Part shown: positions 5,640 through 5,728 of the stretch, piece after piece
Layout of the letters: each line of letters opens with the position of its first letter
Numbering within the stretch: position 1 is the first letter of the stretch
Source of the DNA: CAZAQK01 sp050249355
GTDB lineage: Bacteria; Pseudomonadota; Alphaproteobacteria; Rickettsiales; SXRF01
Direction: 5' to 3'
Length of the DNA stretch: 5,728 bases
Assembly (NCBI GenBank): GCA_050249355.1
Contig: JBFWQQ010000112.1
Span: forward strand, 1 to 5,728
The notes under the pieces: generated by a model
The model's input: only the letters and a program-made list of their open reading frames with translations
Databases searched by the model: none
Told to the model about the DNA's origin: nothing
Position numbers and translations under genes: made by a program

Positions 5640-5660
5640 TGGCCAGTGGCCGGTGGCCAT
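5640..5660. repeat. Tandem heptamer TGGCCRG, three copies
   Basis: TGGCCAG (5640-5646), TGGCCGG (5647-5653) and TGGCCAT (5654-5660) follow directly after the rpsQ stop. The core TGGCCA is self-complementary, so the first and third copies can pair as a 6-bp stem around an 8-nt loop. There is no T tract, so a terminator is unlikely. Such short GC-rich tandem units after a stop codon often mark the edge of a dispersed repeat or of an insertion; with three copies this is suggestive only. Confidence 0.6.
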
Positions 5661-5728
5661 TGACTAATGTGAAACAAAAGAGAAAAAGGAGAGTGAAATT
5701 ATTGGGAAGTTTATCAGCGCGCTTTACT
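5661..5728 (+). other. Shine-Dalgarno and probable start of an unidentified gene at the window edge
   Basis: AAGGAG at 5686-5691 is a full-strength ribosome binding site, so a gene very likely starts just before the window ends. No ATG is available at usable distance. Candidates are ATT at 5698 (6-nt spacing, reading IIGKFISALY), TTG at 5702 (10-nt spacing, in the frame reading LGSLSARFT) and GTG at 5693 (1-nt spacing, too close). The ATT frame uses codons more like the neighbours; the other frame needs TTA, GGA, AGT and TCA, which are uncommon here. None of these peptides resembles the rplN product, L14. The identity of the gene is unknown. Confidence 0.4.

Noticed and set aside
5660..5690. 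Promoter with -35 TTGACT at 5660-5665
   Set aside because: No TATAAT-like -10 exists at 16-18 nt spacing; the region there is a run of A with G. One hexamer alone is weak evidence.

Overview
The window is a co-directional stretch of the ribosomal-protein superoperon (str to S10), read entirely on the + strand. It runs from the 3' end of tuf (EF-Tu) through rpsJ, rplC, rplD, rplW, rplB, rpsS, rplV, rpsC, rplP, rpmC and rpsQ. All eleven ribosomal-protein genes are intact. Protein wording points to an alphaproteobacterium: the S10 segment RGPIPLPRRIERFTVNRSPH and its ending MKLDLAAGVDIKIK, the L4 loop RQAGTHKTKG and the EF-Tu tail are of that type. The tuf-rpsJ junction with no S10 leader also fits. 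Base composition is balanced and codon choice leans to G/C at third positions, so this is not an AT-reduced endosymbiont. I cannot name a genus.

Layout: 1-126 is the end of tuf. Positions 131-448 hold rpsJ, only 4 nt after the tuf stop. A 68-nt gap carrying a perfect 8-bp hairpin separates rpsJ from rplC (517-1269). rplD, rplW and rplB follow with gaps of 7, -4 and 1 nt. Next comes a 122-nt gap (3041-3162) with no gene. It is packed with three hairpins, two of which form a 70-bp element with inverted ends that looks like a dispersed palindromic repeat. rpsS, rplV, rpsC, rplP, rpmC and rpsQ then resume tight packing, with TAATG and ATGA overlaps. After the rpsQ stop there is a tandem GC-rich heptamer, then a strong Shine-Dalgarno sequence, then the window edge. 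The expected next gene, rplN, does not start where it normally would.

Functionally, the genes supply parts of both subunits: S10, S19, S3 and S17 of the 30S, and L3, L4, L23, L2, L22, L16 and L29 of the 50S. L22, L23 and L29 lie around the peptide exit tunnel. Tight spacing and stop/start overlaps imply translational coupling and balanced synthesis.

The genes are ordinary, and I do not see a new multi-gene system. The unusual points are the repeat-like element inside the rplB-rpsS gap with a separate long hairpin beside it, long Lys/Ala-rich histone-like tails on L22 and L29, an acidic tail on L3, the rpsJ-rplC hairpin, and the altered junction after rpsQ.
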